From Thiosulfativibrio sp964601165 (GTDB taxonomy: Bacteria; Pseudomonadota; Gammaproteobacteria; Thiomicrospirales; Thiomicrospiraceae): a DNA stretch of 6,136 bases. Position 1 is the first letter of the stretch, and every line of letters starts with the position of its first letter. Below the pieces are notes generated by a model. It searched no databases, was not told where the DNA came from, and saw only the letters and a program-made list of their open reading frames with translations. The stretch lies in contig CAZRMK010000090.1 in NCBI GenBank assembly GCA_964601165.1, forward strand, positions 1-6,136. The letters are read 5' to 3'. This document shows positions 1 to 5,970 of this stretch, in pieces. A program made the position numbers and the translations under genes.

Positions 1-523
1 CATAAACCACTGTCATCTAATCATGGCCTTTGGCTCTAGCTACTTCATCTACTCCAATATAAGTTAAGTCCTTGAGTTGCTCTGGCTCAAGATTTGGTAG
101 GTGTGTTTTTAGCCAGAATCTGTCAATGTTTTTGACGCTCTCCCAGCGTAAGTCAAGATGTTTGGAAACGGTCTTGATGCTCATATGACGACACATTCCA
201 CTGACTAGTTTACAAAATCGTTGCGTGTAATAACAGCCTTTATCGGTGAATGAGAGGGTTTCCATGTGACGTTGGTTATTAGAGCCTCTGACTTGTGCAC
301 GCTCGACTTCTATCCATGTTTTACCGCCGAATAATGGTACATCTCGTATTGGTTTTGTCTTTAATTGAACAATGCTACCCCGCTCTCTTGTCTGTGGGTT
401 TATGGCATTAAACCGATGATCTCTACGACACTGTATGATTGCGTCATTAGAGTCTTCTTCAATTTTAAACCCTTTGAGACATTGCCTTGTAAATCCTAGA
501 ATAGCACTTGGGATATTAAGCAT
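1..523 (-). pseudogene. ISL3-family transposase, N-terminal part, interrupted by in-frame TAG
   Basis: This would encode the DDE transposase of an ISL3 element. The open part is 168 codons from ATG at 521-523, preceded on the minus strand by AAGG and AGG elements 6-12 bases upstream. Residues 1-30 are the usual MLNIPS-type start. Around residues 30-90 is the basic N-terminal domain (CRRD, then VPLFGGK). Residues 100-145 contain the helix-turn-helix-like region (FCKLVSGMCRHMS, then LRWESVKNIDRF). Residues 156-168 carry GVDEVARAKGHD, whose first Asp should be the first catalytic residue of the DDE triad. The frame is cut by TAG at 17-19, yet beyond it the same frame reads MTVVY to the window edge, which is what family members have after GHD plus one aromatic residue. 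A Tyr codon changed to TAG explains this best. The rest of the gene is outside the window. It is probably non-functional, barring readthrough. Confidence 0.8.
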
Positions 524-622
524 ATATTACCTACCTTATTATAAAGTCGTTGAAAGCCTTATATATCGTAGGTTAAATGGTGCTTTAATATCCCTTTTTT
601 GTCATAATGGCGGAGAAGAGTC
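1..622 (-). mobile_element. ISL3-family insertion sequence, 5' portion, runs off left edge
   Basis: This is the upstream part of an ISL3-type element. It comprises a minus-strand transposase (see the pseudogene entry) plus about 100 bp of leader. The right-hand boundary is inferred. At 611-622 the plus strand reads CGGAGAAGAGTC, so the minus strand enters the element as GACTCTTCTCCG, similar to the GGCTCTTC-type ends I recall for ISL3 elements. Immediately beyond this point an IS5-type transposase frame begins, which makes 622 (give or take about 10 bp) the natural junction. The other end, and hence the 8-bp target duplication typical of the family, lies outside the window. The family call is firm; the exact boundary is not. 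Confidence 0.5.
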
Positions 623-790
623 GACCATTACACTCGAACTGTGGTTGAACGAACATTTGGCGTGCTTAAATTACATTATGGCATGGCACAAGCAAGATAC
701 ATGGGCATAGCAAGAAATTCCTCAAGAATAATGATTATAAGCATGGCACATAATCTCAAAAGAGGGCTTGCTATTAAACTAGCCAGTTAG
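623..790 (+). pseudogene. IS5-family transposase, C-terminal fragment
   Basis: This is the truncated 3' end of an IS4/IS5-superfamily DDE transposase, about 55 codons in the frame starting at 623 and ending at TAG 788-790. It has no start codon or ribosome site of its own. The residues RTVVERTFGVLK match the R-(3)-E-(6)-K part of the YREK signature, with the catalytic Glu codon at 647-649 and the Lys at 668-670. The Tyr expected three places before the Arg is His (CAT, 626-628), so either it has mutated or the insertion junction lies here. The C-terminus continues HYGMAQARYMGIARN, then MAHNLKRG, which is typical of IS5-group transposases. The N-terminal domain and both catalytic aspartates are missing, so the protein cannot be active. 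Confidence 0.75.
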
Positions 791-917
791 AAAACACAGG
801 GTTATTGTGTCTAAAAAACGCAATATTCTTGAAATTAACATCAAAAACGAGATTTAAAATGGTGAAATGACTTAATTTACTTGAAAAACTTGAAAAACAT
901 GATTTTTGAGTAAATGT

Positions 918-939
918 GGGATTGTTTTGCAAAGGTTTC
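918..939 (+). repeat. Probable right terminal inverted repeat of the IS5-family remnant
   Basis: The stretch GGG-ATT-GTTTTGCAAAGGTTTC reads inward on the opposite strand as GAAACCTTTGCAAAAC. This closely resembles the GAGACCTTTGCAAAA ends I recall for IS1106-like members of the IS5 family. It lies about 130 bp after the transposase stop, a plausible distance. The matching left repeat is absent, so the assignment rests on resemblance and position. Confidence 0.5.
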
Positions 940-1092
940 AAATAAAGATAACTTGAAGTCTAAACAATCAGCCTAACAAAACGTTCCATCGGACAGTCAA
1001 ACGCGTCATTTTTTACTAGATGAACTAAACATTAGGAGGGGCTTAATAAGCTAGTTTGAAATATTAACAACATTACAGGCAATTAAAGGGCG
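940..1092. other. Intergenic stretch between IS5 remnant and comF, no gene
   Basis: I see no complete gene here. The notable content is the attC-like palindrome at 971-1037. A short open frame (SNKDNLKSKQSA) ends in a TAA at 974-976 that lies inside R''. This would fit the tail of a cassette gene cut off by the IS5 element, but it is too short to call. Between 1038 and 1092 there is an 11-base palindrome GCTTAATAAGC (1041-1051). I see no convincing terminator for comF. Confidence 0.4.
971..1037 (+). other. attC-like integron recombination site, probably degenerate
   Basis: The sequence has the full layout of an attC site. R'' is GCCTAAC (971-977, exact RYYYAAC), followed by a 5-base spacer AAAAC. 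L'' is GTTCCATC (983-990), followed by a 28-base centre (991-1018). L' is GATGAAC (1019-1025), followed by a 5-base spacer TAAAC, and R' is ATTAGGA (1031-1037). R'' and R' are complementary over five central bases. L'' and L' are complementary except for one extra base in L'', the kind of extrahelical base that orients folded attC sites. The 5' half also resembles Vibrio repeats (TAACAAA, GGACAGTCAA, ACGCGT). Against full function, R' should begin GTT and has ATT. No integrase gene, attI or second site is visible. The alternative is a chance imperfect palindrome. Confidence 0.4.
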
Positions 1093-1788
1093 TTAACGAG
1101 TTTTGGCTATTGCCCAAGCTTCAATCATTTTTACATTGGTATGTTGTTTAATTTGTTTGGCGACGACCTCCATTGTTGTTCCTGTTGTCATCACGTCATC
1201 AAGCAAAGCGAGGCTTTTAACTCCCGCAAAACCGGCTGCATTAACTTGAAAAACGCCCGCTAAATTTTTCTTACGTGCCGCCTTAGAAAGTTTGGTTTGA
1301 CTTATAGTTGGTTTGATCCTTTCTATGCCATTTAAAATTAATGGTATAGACAATCGTCTGCTCACTGCTTTTGCTAGTTCTAAAGATTGATTAAAGCCTC
1401 TATTTCGTAACCGTGAAACGTGTAGAGGAATTACAGCAATTGCTTCCACTTGAGAAGCATCTATTGTTTGTAACATTAGCGTAGCTAAAATATGACTGAT
1501 AGCATGTTGGCGTTGATATTTGTACAGATGAATTAGCTCGCGTAAATCGCCTGCAAAATCATAAAAGGCTTGAGTACGATCAAAACTTGGATGCTGGCTT
1601 AAACAAGCTCCGCAAAGCAAGCTCTCATAAGATTTTTCACCACAAACAGGGCAAATCTCTGTTTGATATTTAAAACCTTGTATAACACTTTTCGACAAAT
1701 CTAAACCGTCTAGTCCTTGTAGATTAGTTAACACACAGGTTGGCGGAAAGCACCAGTTTTGTAAACGCTTTAAGCTTTGTTTCATCAT
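1093..1788 (-). CDS. comF: ComF family protein (phosphoribosyltransferase-like, DNA uptake)
   Basis: ComF is a cytoplasmic protein needed for natural transformation in several bacteria, where it is thought to assist internalisation of single-stranded DNA. In many gammaproteobacteria it is encoded divergently from bioB, as here. In the numbering from ATG 1786-1788, the N-terminus has three cysteine pairs of a zinc-finger-like module: Cys13/Cys18, Cys46/Cys49 (CPVCGE) and Cys59/Cys62 (CGAC). A phosphoribosyltransferase type I fold follows. It includes VIPLHVSRLRNRGFNQS near the middle and the phosphoribosyl-pyrophosphate binding loop DDVMTTGTT at about residues 197-205. The length (231 residues) is normal and the frame is intact. 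A TTG at 1789-1791 extends the frame by one codon but touches the AGGA ribosome site (1792-1795). ATG 1786-1788 or ATG 1783-1785 fits better, the latter having the best spacing (6 bases). Ends are firm; the start is uncertain by a few codons. Confidence 0.92.
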   Translation of the reverse strand: MMKQSLKRLQNWCFPPTCVLTNLQGLDGLDLSKSVIQGFKYQTEICPVCGEKSYESLLCGACLSQHPSFDRTQAFYDFAGDLRELIHLYKYQRQHAISHILATLMLQTIDASQVEAIAVIPLHVSRLRNRGFNQSLELAKAVSRRLSIPLILNGIERIKPTISQTKLSKAARKKNLAGVFQVNAAGFAGVKSLALLDDVMTTGTTMEVVAKQIKQHTNVKMIEAWAIAKTR

Positions 1789-1808
1789 CAATCCTCATCA
1801 GCTATAAT
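1780..1808 (+). promoter_or_regulatory. Probable promoter of the bio operon, in the comF-bioB divergent region
   Basis: A perfect TATAAT -10 hexamer lies at 1803-1808. The best -35 at 17-base spacing is poor (TTTCAT, 1780-1785). Transcription would start near 1815, leaving a leader of about 29 bases before bioB. On the opposite strand the overlapping TATTAT (1809-1804) could serve comF, with a start near 1797 that just includes its AGGA ribosome site, although no -35 is evident for it. I found no complete BirA operator (TTGTAAACC, about 15 bases, then GGTTTACAA) in this region, so biotin-dependent repression is not supported by the sequence. Confidence 0.5.
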
Positions 1809-1843
1809 ACCTAACAATTAGAAAGAATACGCGAGTTTTAAAT

Positions 1844-2863
1844 ATGGCTGCAACAGCACTTGTCCGTAATAATTGGACATTACAGGAAATTAAAGACATC
1901 ATGAACCAACCGTTCAATGACTTAATTTTTCAAGCCCAAACCGTGCATCGTCAATACTTTGATCCCAACGAAATTCAAACCAGCACTTTGGTTAATATTA
2001 AGTCGGGCGGTTGTGCCGAAGATTGTTCTTATTGCTCGCAAAGTGCGCGCAATAACGCCCAAATTGAAAAACAACAGATGATGGAAGTGCAAGAAGTCAT
2101 CGAACAGGCTCTTATCGCCAAGGAACGAGGTGCAACTCGTTTATGCATGGGAGCTGCTTGGCGTAATCCCACTAAAAAAGATTTTCCACGGGTACTAGAA
2201 ATGGTGCGAGTTGTGAAAGATTTGGGTTTAGAAACCTGCTTAACCCTTGGTATGCTTAATGATGACCAAGTCGCGCAATTAAAAAAAGTTGGCTTAGATT
2301 ATTACAATCATAACTTGGATACCTCAGAAGCTTTTTATCCCAAAATTATCACTACTCGTAGCTATCAAGATCGCCTAGATACTATTGATAAAGTACAAAA
2401 AGCCGATATTAATGTTTGCTCTGGTGGAATTATAGGCATGGGAGAAGAGCATAAGGATCGTGCCGAATTATTGCGTACTTTTGCGACCATGCGACATCAC
2501 CCAAACTCAGTACCGATTAACCTATTAGTTCCAGTTGAAGGCACGCCTTTAGCACATATGCGTGGTAAAACTGATTCCTTTGAATTTATCCGCGTCATTG
2601 CAACCGCTCGTATTGTAATGCCACAAACTTACGTTCGCCTCTCCGCTGGACGAACTGAATTAAGCGATGAAGCACAAGCTCTGTGTTTTTTCAGCGGAGC
2701 TAACTCTATTTTTTATGGCGACAAACTACTCACCACCGAAAACCCCGAATCTAATCATGACCTAATCCTCTTTGCTAAACTTGGTTTAAACATGCAAACC
2801 AATAAAAAAGCCGAAGCGGTTGCCCAGTCTTTACGCCAACAGATCACAGAACTTAGTGCATAA
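1844..2863 (+). CDS. bioB: Biotin synthase
   Basis: BioB is a cytoplasmic radical-SAM enzyme that inserts sulfur between C6 and C9 of dethiobiotin to give biotin, consuming its own [2Fe-2S] cluster as sulfur donor. The radical-SAM cluster motif CxxxCxxC is at Cys57, Cys61 and Cys64 (GGCAEDCSYCSQS). The [2Fe-2S] ligands are present: Cys101 (RLCMGAAWR), Cys132 (LETCLTLG), Cys192 (INVCSGG) and the Arg of YVRLSAGR near residue 265. YNHNLDTS (154-161) is also the family form. The length of 339 residues is normal and the frame is intact. It is the first gene of the biotin cluster. Its start is the only sensible ATG after the TATAAT promoter, although the ribosome site is weak (no clear AGGA). bioF begins 25 bp after its stop, so co-transcription is likely. 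Confidence 0.98.
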   Translation: MAATALVRNNWTLQEIKDIMNQPFNDLIFQAQTVHRQYFDPNEIQTSTLVNIKSGGCAEDCSYCSQSARNNAQIEKQQMMEVQEVIEQALIAKERGATRLCMGAAWRNPTKKDFPRVLEMVRVVKDLGLETCLTLGMLNDDQVAQLKKVGLDYYNHNLDTSEAFYPKIITTRSYQDRLDTIDKVQKADINVCSGGIIGMGEEHKDRAELLRTFATMRHHPNSVPINLLVPVEGTPLAHMRGKTDSFEFIRVIATARIVMPQTYVRLSAGRTELSDEAQALCFFSGANSIFYGDKLLTTENPESNHDLILFAKLGLNMQTNKKAEAVAQSLRQQITELSA

Positions 2864-2888
2864 CTAAATATATCTAAGTGTTTCCTAA

Positions 2889-4094
2889 ATGACAAAACCA
2901 TCAATTCAACAACGCTTCCACCCCCTACTACAGCAGCGTAAAACTCAATCCCTGTATCGTCAAGTTCCTCTTAGTGCCTCTGCCCAACAACCTCTTATGA
3001 AAATTAATGGTCAAAACGTCATCAATTTTTCATCTAACGACTACCTTGGGCTTGCTAATCATCCTAATATAAAATTAAGCCTGCAAAAAGCTCTACAACA
3101 AGATATAAGCATAGGATCTGGAGCCGCACACCTAGTAACAGGACACCACCTACAACACCAACTACTCGAAGAAGAACTGGCTAGCTGGCTAGGAGTTGAA
3201 CGAGTCTTACTCTTCTCAACTGGCTATATGGCAAACCTAGCAGTGCAACAAACTTTAATGCAAAAAGGTGATTTAATTTTAGGAGATAAGCTTAACCATG
3301 CCTCTCTCATTGACGGCGCATTACAAAGCCATGCCGACTTTAAACGCTATCCACATTTAGACATGCTTGCCCTTGAAAAACGCTTACAAGCACATCAACT
3401 TAAAAGCAACCCCGATAGCGTCTGTTTAATTGCCACAGATGGAGTTTTCAGTATGGACGGCGACCTTACTCCACTTCTCCAGATACAAAAACTCGCCAAA
3501 AAATACCAGGCGTGGTGTTTTTTAGATGATGCTCACGGTCTAGGAGTGCTTGGTAAACAGGGACAAGGTTGTTTTGAATACTTTAATTGTTCTCTAGACA
3601 ACAATACTGTTTTAATGGGCACTCTCGGCAAAGCTTTTGGTAGCAGTGGTGCTTTCGTTGCCGGTAGCCAAATTTTAATCGAAACCCTAATCAACTTTGC
3701 CAGACCCTATATTTACACCACCGCCATGTCACCACTAATGGCAGTAGCCAGCCGTGCCGCTCTAAAACATGTAATTCAAGCCGATGCACAGCGCGAACAT
3801 TTACAAAAGCTTATTCAAACCTTTAGAGAGGGAGCCCAATTTTTAGGACTAACCCTAACCAACTCACCTAGTGCCATTCAAGCCATTTTACTCGGTAAAC
3901 CACAAACTGCCTTAAACTGGAGTGAATCTCTTAAACAACAAGGCTTCTGGGTAGGAGCTATTAGACCGCCCACTGTTGCTAAAAACTCAGCAAGATTACG
4001 CATCACCCTCAGCGCATCACATTCGATAGAACAGGTTAATATGTTATTAGATGCATTAAAAAGAGTAGAATATCAGCATGAAACTGAACTGTGA
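2889..4094 (+). CDS. bioF: 8-amino-7-oxononanoate synthase (KAPA synthase)
   Basis: BioF is a pyridoxal-phosphate enzyme of the alpha-oxoamine synthase family that condenses pimeloyl-ACP (or -CoA) with L-alanine, releasing CO2, to give 8-amino-7-oxononanoate. Family landmarks in order are NFSSNDYLGLA (46-56), the substrate loop GSGAAHLVTGHH (77-88), FSTGYMANLA (109-118), NHASLIDG (136-143), FSMDGD (187-192), DDAHGLGV (213-220; the Asp and His contact the cofactor) and TLGKAFGSSGA (245-255), with Lys248 as the Schiff-base lysine. PYIYTTAMSP (273-282) is also typical. The length of 401 residues is slightly longer than the approximately 385 usual, the difference lying at the ends. The ribosome site is weak (AAGTG, 9 bases before the ATG), so translation may depend partly on bioB. 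Its last 17 bases overlap the start of bioH in another frame. Confidence 0.98.
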   Translation: MTKPSIQQRFHPLLQQRKTQSLYRQVPLSASAQQPLMKINGQNVINFSSNDYLGLANHPNIKLSLQKALQQDISIGSGAAHLVTGHHLQHQLLEEELASWLGVERVLLFSTGYMANLAVQQTLMQKGDLILGDKLNHASLIDGALQSHADFKRYPHLDMLALEKRLQAHQLKSNPDSVCLIATDGVFSMDGDLTPLLQIQKLAKKYQAWCFLDDAHGLGVLGKQGQGCFEYFNCSLDNNTVLMGTLGKAFGSSGAFVAGSQILIETLINFARPYIYTTAMSPLMAVASRAALKHVIQADAQREHLQKLIQTFREGAQFLGLTLTNSPSAIQAILLGKPQTALNWSESLKQQGFWVGAIRPPTVAKNSARLRITLSASHSIEQVNMLLDALKRVEYQHETEL

Positions 4095-4935
4095 AATCAT
4101 TAAATCTCAAAACCCTCAAGATCAAAGTCAAGCTAATCCTAACCTGACTCTTATTCACGGCTGGGGATCGCAAAACTCGATTTGGATTGACTGGGCGACA
4201 AATTATCTTGCACCAAACTTTACCCTGCATCTAATTGAACTACCAGGGTTTGGAAAAAGCCCTGAATTTTCTAAAAAAACACTTTCAGCCAGTTCTTTAT
4301 CTGTCAGTGAAGCTTGGTTAACCGCCCTAGCAGAAAGTTTACCACAAAAAACTCACCTCTTAGGCTGGTCGTTAGGCGGGATTTTAAGCCAAAGACTAGC
4401 ACTCGATTATCCTGAAAAAGTTCAAAGTTTAATTTGTATGGCATCCACCCCAAGATTCACCCAACTAGACGGCTGGTCTCATGCGGTTAGTCCTAGTTTG
4501 CTAGCCAATTTTATCAAAGCTAGCAGCATGGAATATACTAATGTATTAAAGCAATTTTGGCGTTTACAGCTACAAGGTTCAAAAAATGCTCGCCCCCTAA
4601 TGAAAAAACTCATGGTTCACATGACCAGCCGCAAACTTCCTAAAGTTTCGGGAATGTCTCAAGGGTTATCCCTGCTCCGAGATTTAGATAACCGCGAAAT
4701 CATCCATACCCTTGCCCAGCCAACTTTATGGCTTTTAGGAGAGTTTGATCCCCTCATACCACAAGCTTTGGTCAAAGATTTAGCCAATCTCCAGCCTCAA
4801 GCACAAGTGACCATTATCAAAGATGCCAGCCACATTCCCTTCTTCTCTCATCCAGAAGAAACCGCAACAGAAATTTTAAATTTTCTGCCAAAAAACCTTA
4901 ATAAAGACCTAATCCCTCTAGGAATAAAAGATTAA
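4078..4935 (+). CDS. bioH: Pimeloyl-[acyl-carrier protein] methyl ester esterase
   Basis: BioH is a cytoplasmic alpha/beta-hydrolase that cleaves the methyl ester of pimeloyl-ACP methyl ester, ending the chain-building phase started by BioC. The oxyanion-region motif is HGWG (27-30). The nucleophile elbow GWSLGG gives Ser98, and the other triad members are Asp224 (GEFDPLIP) and His252 (DASHIPFFSHPE). Residues after the nucleophile (MASTPRF, 121-127) resemble those of Escherichia coli BioH, and the basic lid region (KNARPLMKK, about 169-177) could contact the carrier protein. The length of 285 residues is longer than the E. coli protein (256), mainly at the N-terminus. The ATG lies inside the end of bioF (17 bp overlap) and the stop shares one base with the bioC start. 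Without this context it could only be called an alpha/beta-hydrolase; the position between bioF and bioC makes bioH secure. Confidence 0.95.
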   Translation: MKLNCEIIKSQNPQDQSQANPNLTLIHGWGSQNSIWIDWATNYLAPNFTLHLIELPGFGKSPEFSKKTLSASSLSVSEAWLTALAESLPQKTHLLGWSLGGILSQRLALDYPEKVQSLICMASTPRFTQLDGWSHAVSPSLLANFIKASSMEYTNVLKQFWRLQLQGSKNARPLMKKLMVHMTSRKLPKVSGMSQGLSLLRDLDNREIIHTLAQPTLWLLGEFDPLIPQALVKDLANLQPQAQVTIIKDASHIPFFSHPEETATEILNFLPKNLNKDLIPLGIKD

Positions 4936-5867
4936 TGCAGTCTTATAACCGCACTCATATTCAACAACATTTCAACCATGCCGCTAGCACATATAATGAA
5001 GCTGCTATATTACAAAAACAAGTTGCCAATCATCTTGATGAACGCTTAGAGCTTATAACCATCCAACCCAAAGTTATTCTAGACCTAGGGTCTGGCACAG
5101 GAATTCTGACTCAAAAAATAATTCAGCGTTATCCAGACTCTCAAGTTTATGGCATAGATATAGCTCTTTCCATGTTAGAAGAATCCCAGCAACACCTTAA
5201 CAAAGCCCCCACATCTTTAATAAAAAAGCTAACCCAAGCTTTCAAACCACCAACCTTTGCATTAATTAATGCCGATACTTACCAACTGCCCTTTACTGAT
5301 AACTCAGTAGACCTACTGGTCAGCAACTTAATGTTGCAATGGTGCGATGATTTAGATGCGGTATTTAAAGAATTTCGTCGTGTTTTACGCCAAGAAGGAG
5401 TCATTATATTCACTTCCTTTGGTCCAGACACCCTCAAAGAACTACGTCGATCTTGGTCTAAAACCGATCAAGAAGAACATATCAACACCTTTATTGACAT
5501 GCACGACATTGGTGACTCTTTAGTTAGAAACGGCTTCGGTCAGCCAGTTATGGACGTAGAAACCTTCACCTTAACTTATGATAAACCGATAACCGTTCTC
5601 AAAGACCTAAAAGCCATAGGAGCAACCAATGCCAACAACCAGCGTTCTAAAGGACTAATGGGAAAACAACGTTTCTCTCAAATGCTAGAACATTATGAAA
5701 CTTTCAGAAACAGCCGCAGCGACGCCAAAATACCCGCCACCTACGAAGTAGTACACGGTCACGCTTGGGCAACACAAGAAATTATCAAAGGCCCCAACAG
5801 AGATCGCTCAGGTCTAGTAGAGATCTCTCTAGAACAATTTCAAAATCAAACCAAACAGCTTAACTAA
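4935..5867 (+). CDS. bioC: Malonyl-[acyl-carrier protein] O-methyltransferase
   Basis: BioC uses S-adenosylmethionine to methylate the free carboxyl of malonyl-ACP. The disguised ester can then enter fatty acid synthesis and be lengthened to pimeloyl-ACP methyl ester. The N-terminal helix begins VRxHF-like (HIQQHFNHAASTYNEAA, 8-24). SAM-binding motif I is LDLGSGTG (49-56), followed by the acidic motif II region YGIDIA (72-77). NADTYQLPF (112-120) and SNLMLQWCDD (130-139) are typical of BioC, as are FGPDTLKELR (162-171), FIDMHDIGD (186-194) and the C-terminal VVHGHAW (272-278). At 310 residues it belongs to the longer form found in Pseudomonas-like organisms, with an insertion near residues 88-110 compared with the E. 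coli protein. The start overlaps the bioH stop as TAATG, indicating translational coupling. It is intact and is the last recognisable gene of the cluster here. Confidence 0.96.
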   Translation: MQSYNRTHIQQHFNHAASTYNEAAILQKQVANHLDERLELITIQPKVILDLGSGTGILTQKIIQRYPDSQVYGIDIALSMLEESQQHLNKAPTSLIKKLTQAFKPPTFALINADTYQLPFTDNSVDLLVSNLMLQWCDDLDAVFKEFRRVLRQEGVIIFTSFGPDTLKELRRSWSKTDQEEHINTFIDMHDIGDSLVRNGFGQPVMDVETFTLTYDKPITVLKDLKAIGATNANNQRSKGLMGKQRFSQMLEHYETFRNSRSDAKIPATYEVVHGHAWATQEIIKGPNRDRSGLVEISLEQFQNQTKQLN

Positions 5868-5970
5868 GAATAAGGCCTAGATCCTGCAAATGCTTGCACA
5901 CCTCAACATAGTGTTTTCTTTTCTATGGCATTTAATAATGAGATTAAATTTTTTTCAATTGCAAATCACT
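5868..5970. other. Spacer after bioC, weak hairpin, no bioD
   Basis: This stretch of about 100 bp is AT-rich and holds no recognisable gene. The usual next gene, bioD, would begin with a P-loop (GTDTxxGKT), and nothing like it can be read here. A small perfect hairpin, TGCAA-ATGC-TTGCA (5885-5898), is followed only 15 bases later by a T-rich run (5913-5922), so it is at best a weak transcription terminator. The heptamer TGCAAAT recurs at 5960-5966. Confidence 0.4.

Larger units (their letters stand above)
623..939 (+). mobile_element. IS5-family insertion sequence remnant, 3' end only
   Basis: This is the right-hand end of an IS5-type element. It contains the last part of a transposase gene (to the stop at 788-790), about 130 bp of AT-rich non-coding tail, and a probable terminal inverted repeat ending near 939. 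The left part is missing: the transposase frame has a stop (TAA 605-607) just before the junction and the preceding bases belong to the ISL3-type element, so the simplest account is that the ISL3 element inserted into this one. The left part could survive beyond the other end of the ISL3 element. A 9-bp unit, ACTTGAAAA, occurs twice in tandem in the tail (879-896). Confidence 0.6.

Noticed and set aside
435..710. A 91-codon plus-strand open frame across the ISL3 and IS5 junction
   Set aside because: It runs antisense through the ISL3 transposase and leader, then out of frame through the IS5 fragment. The true IS5 frame is offset and contains the recognisable catalytic motif.
794..810. Hairpin ACACA-GGGTTAT-TGTGT after the IS5 transposase stop
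   Set aside because: The stem is only 5 bp and is followed by an A-rich, not T-rich, stretch, so it is not a convincing terminator.
879..896. Tandem 9-bp repeat ACTTGAAAA, possible CRISPR or iteron start
   Set aside because: There are only two units, with no spacers and no further copies, lying inside the IS5 tail. It is simple AT-rich duplication.
1759..1767. TTGTAAACG, resembling the left half of a BirA operator
   Set aside because: No matching right half (GGTTTACAA type) follows at the required distance, and the bases are comF codons.
1789..1791. TTG as the start codon of comF
   Set aside because: It directly abuts the AGGA ribosome site, leaving no spacing. The ATG codons at 1786-1788 and 1783-1785 are better placed.
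4036..4230. A 64-codon minus-strand open frame at the bioF-bioH join
   Set aside because: It is antisense to two well-supported genes, has no recognisable domain, and reads as a by-product of their codons.
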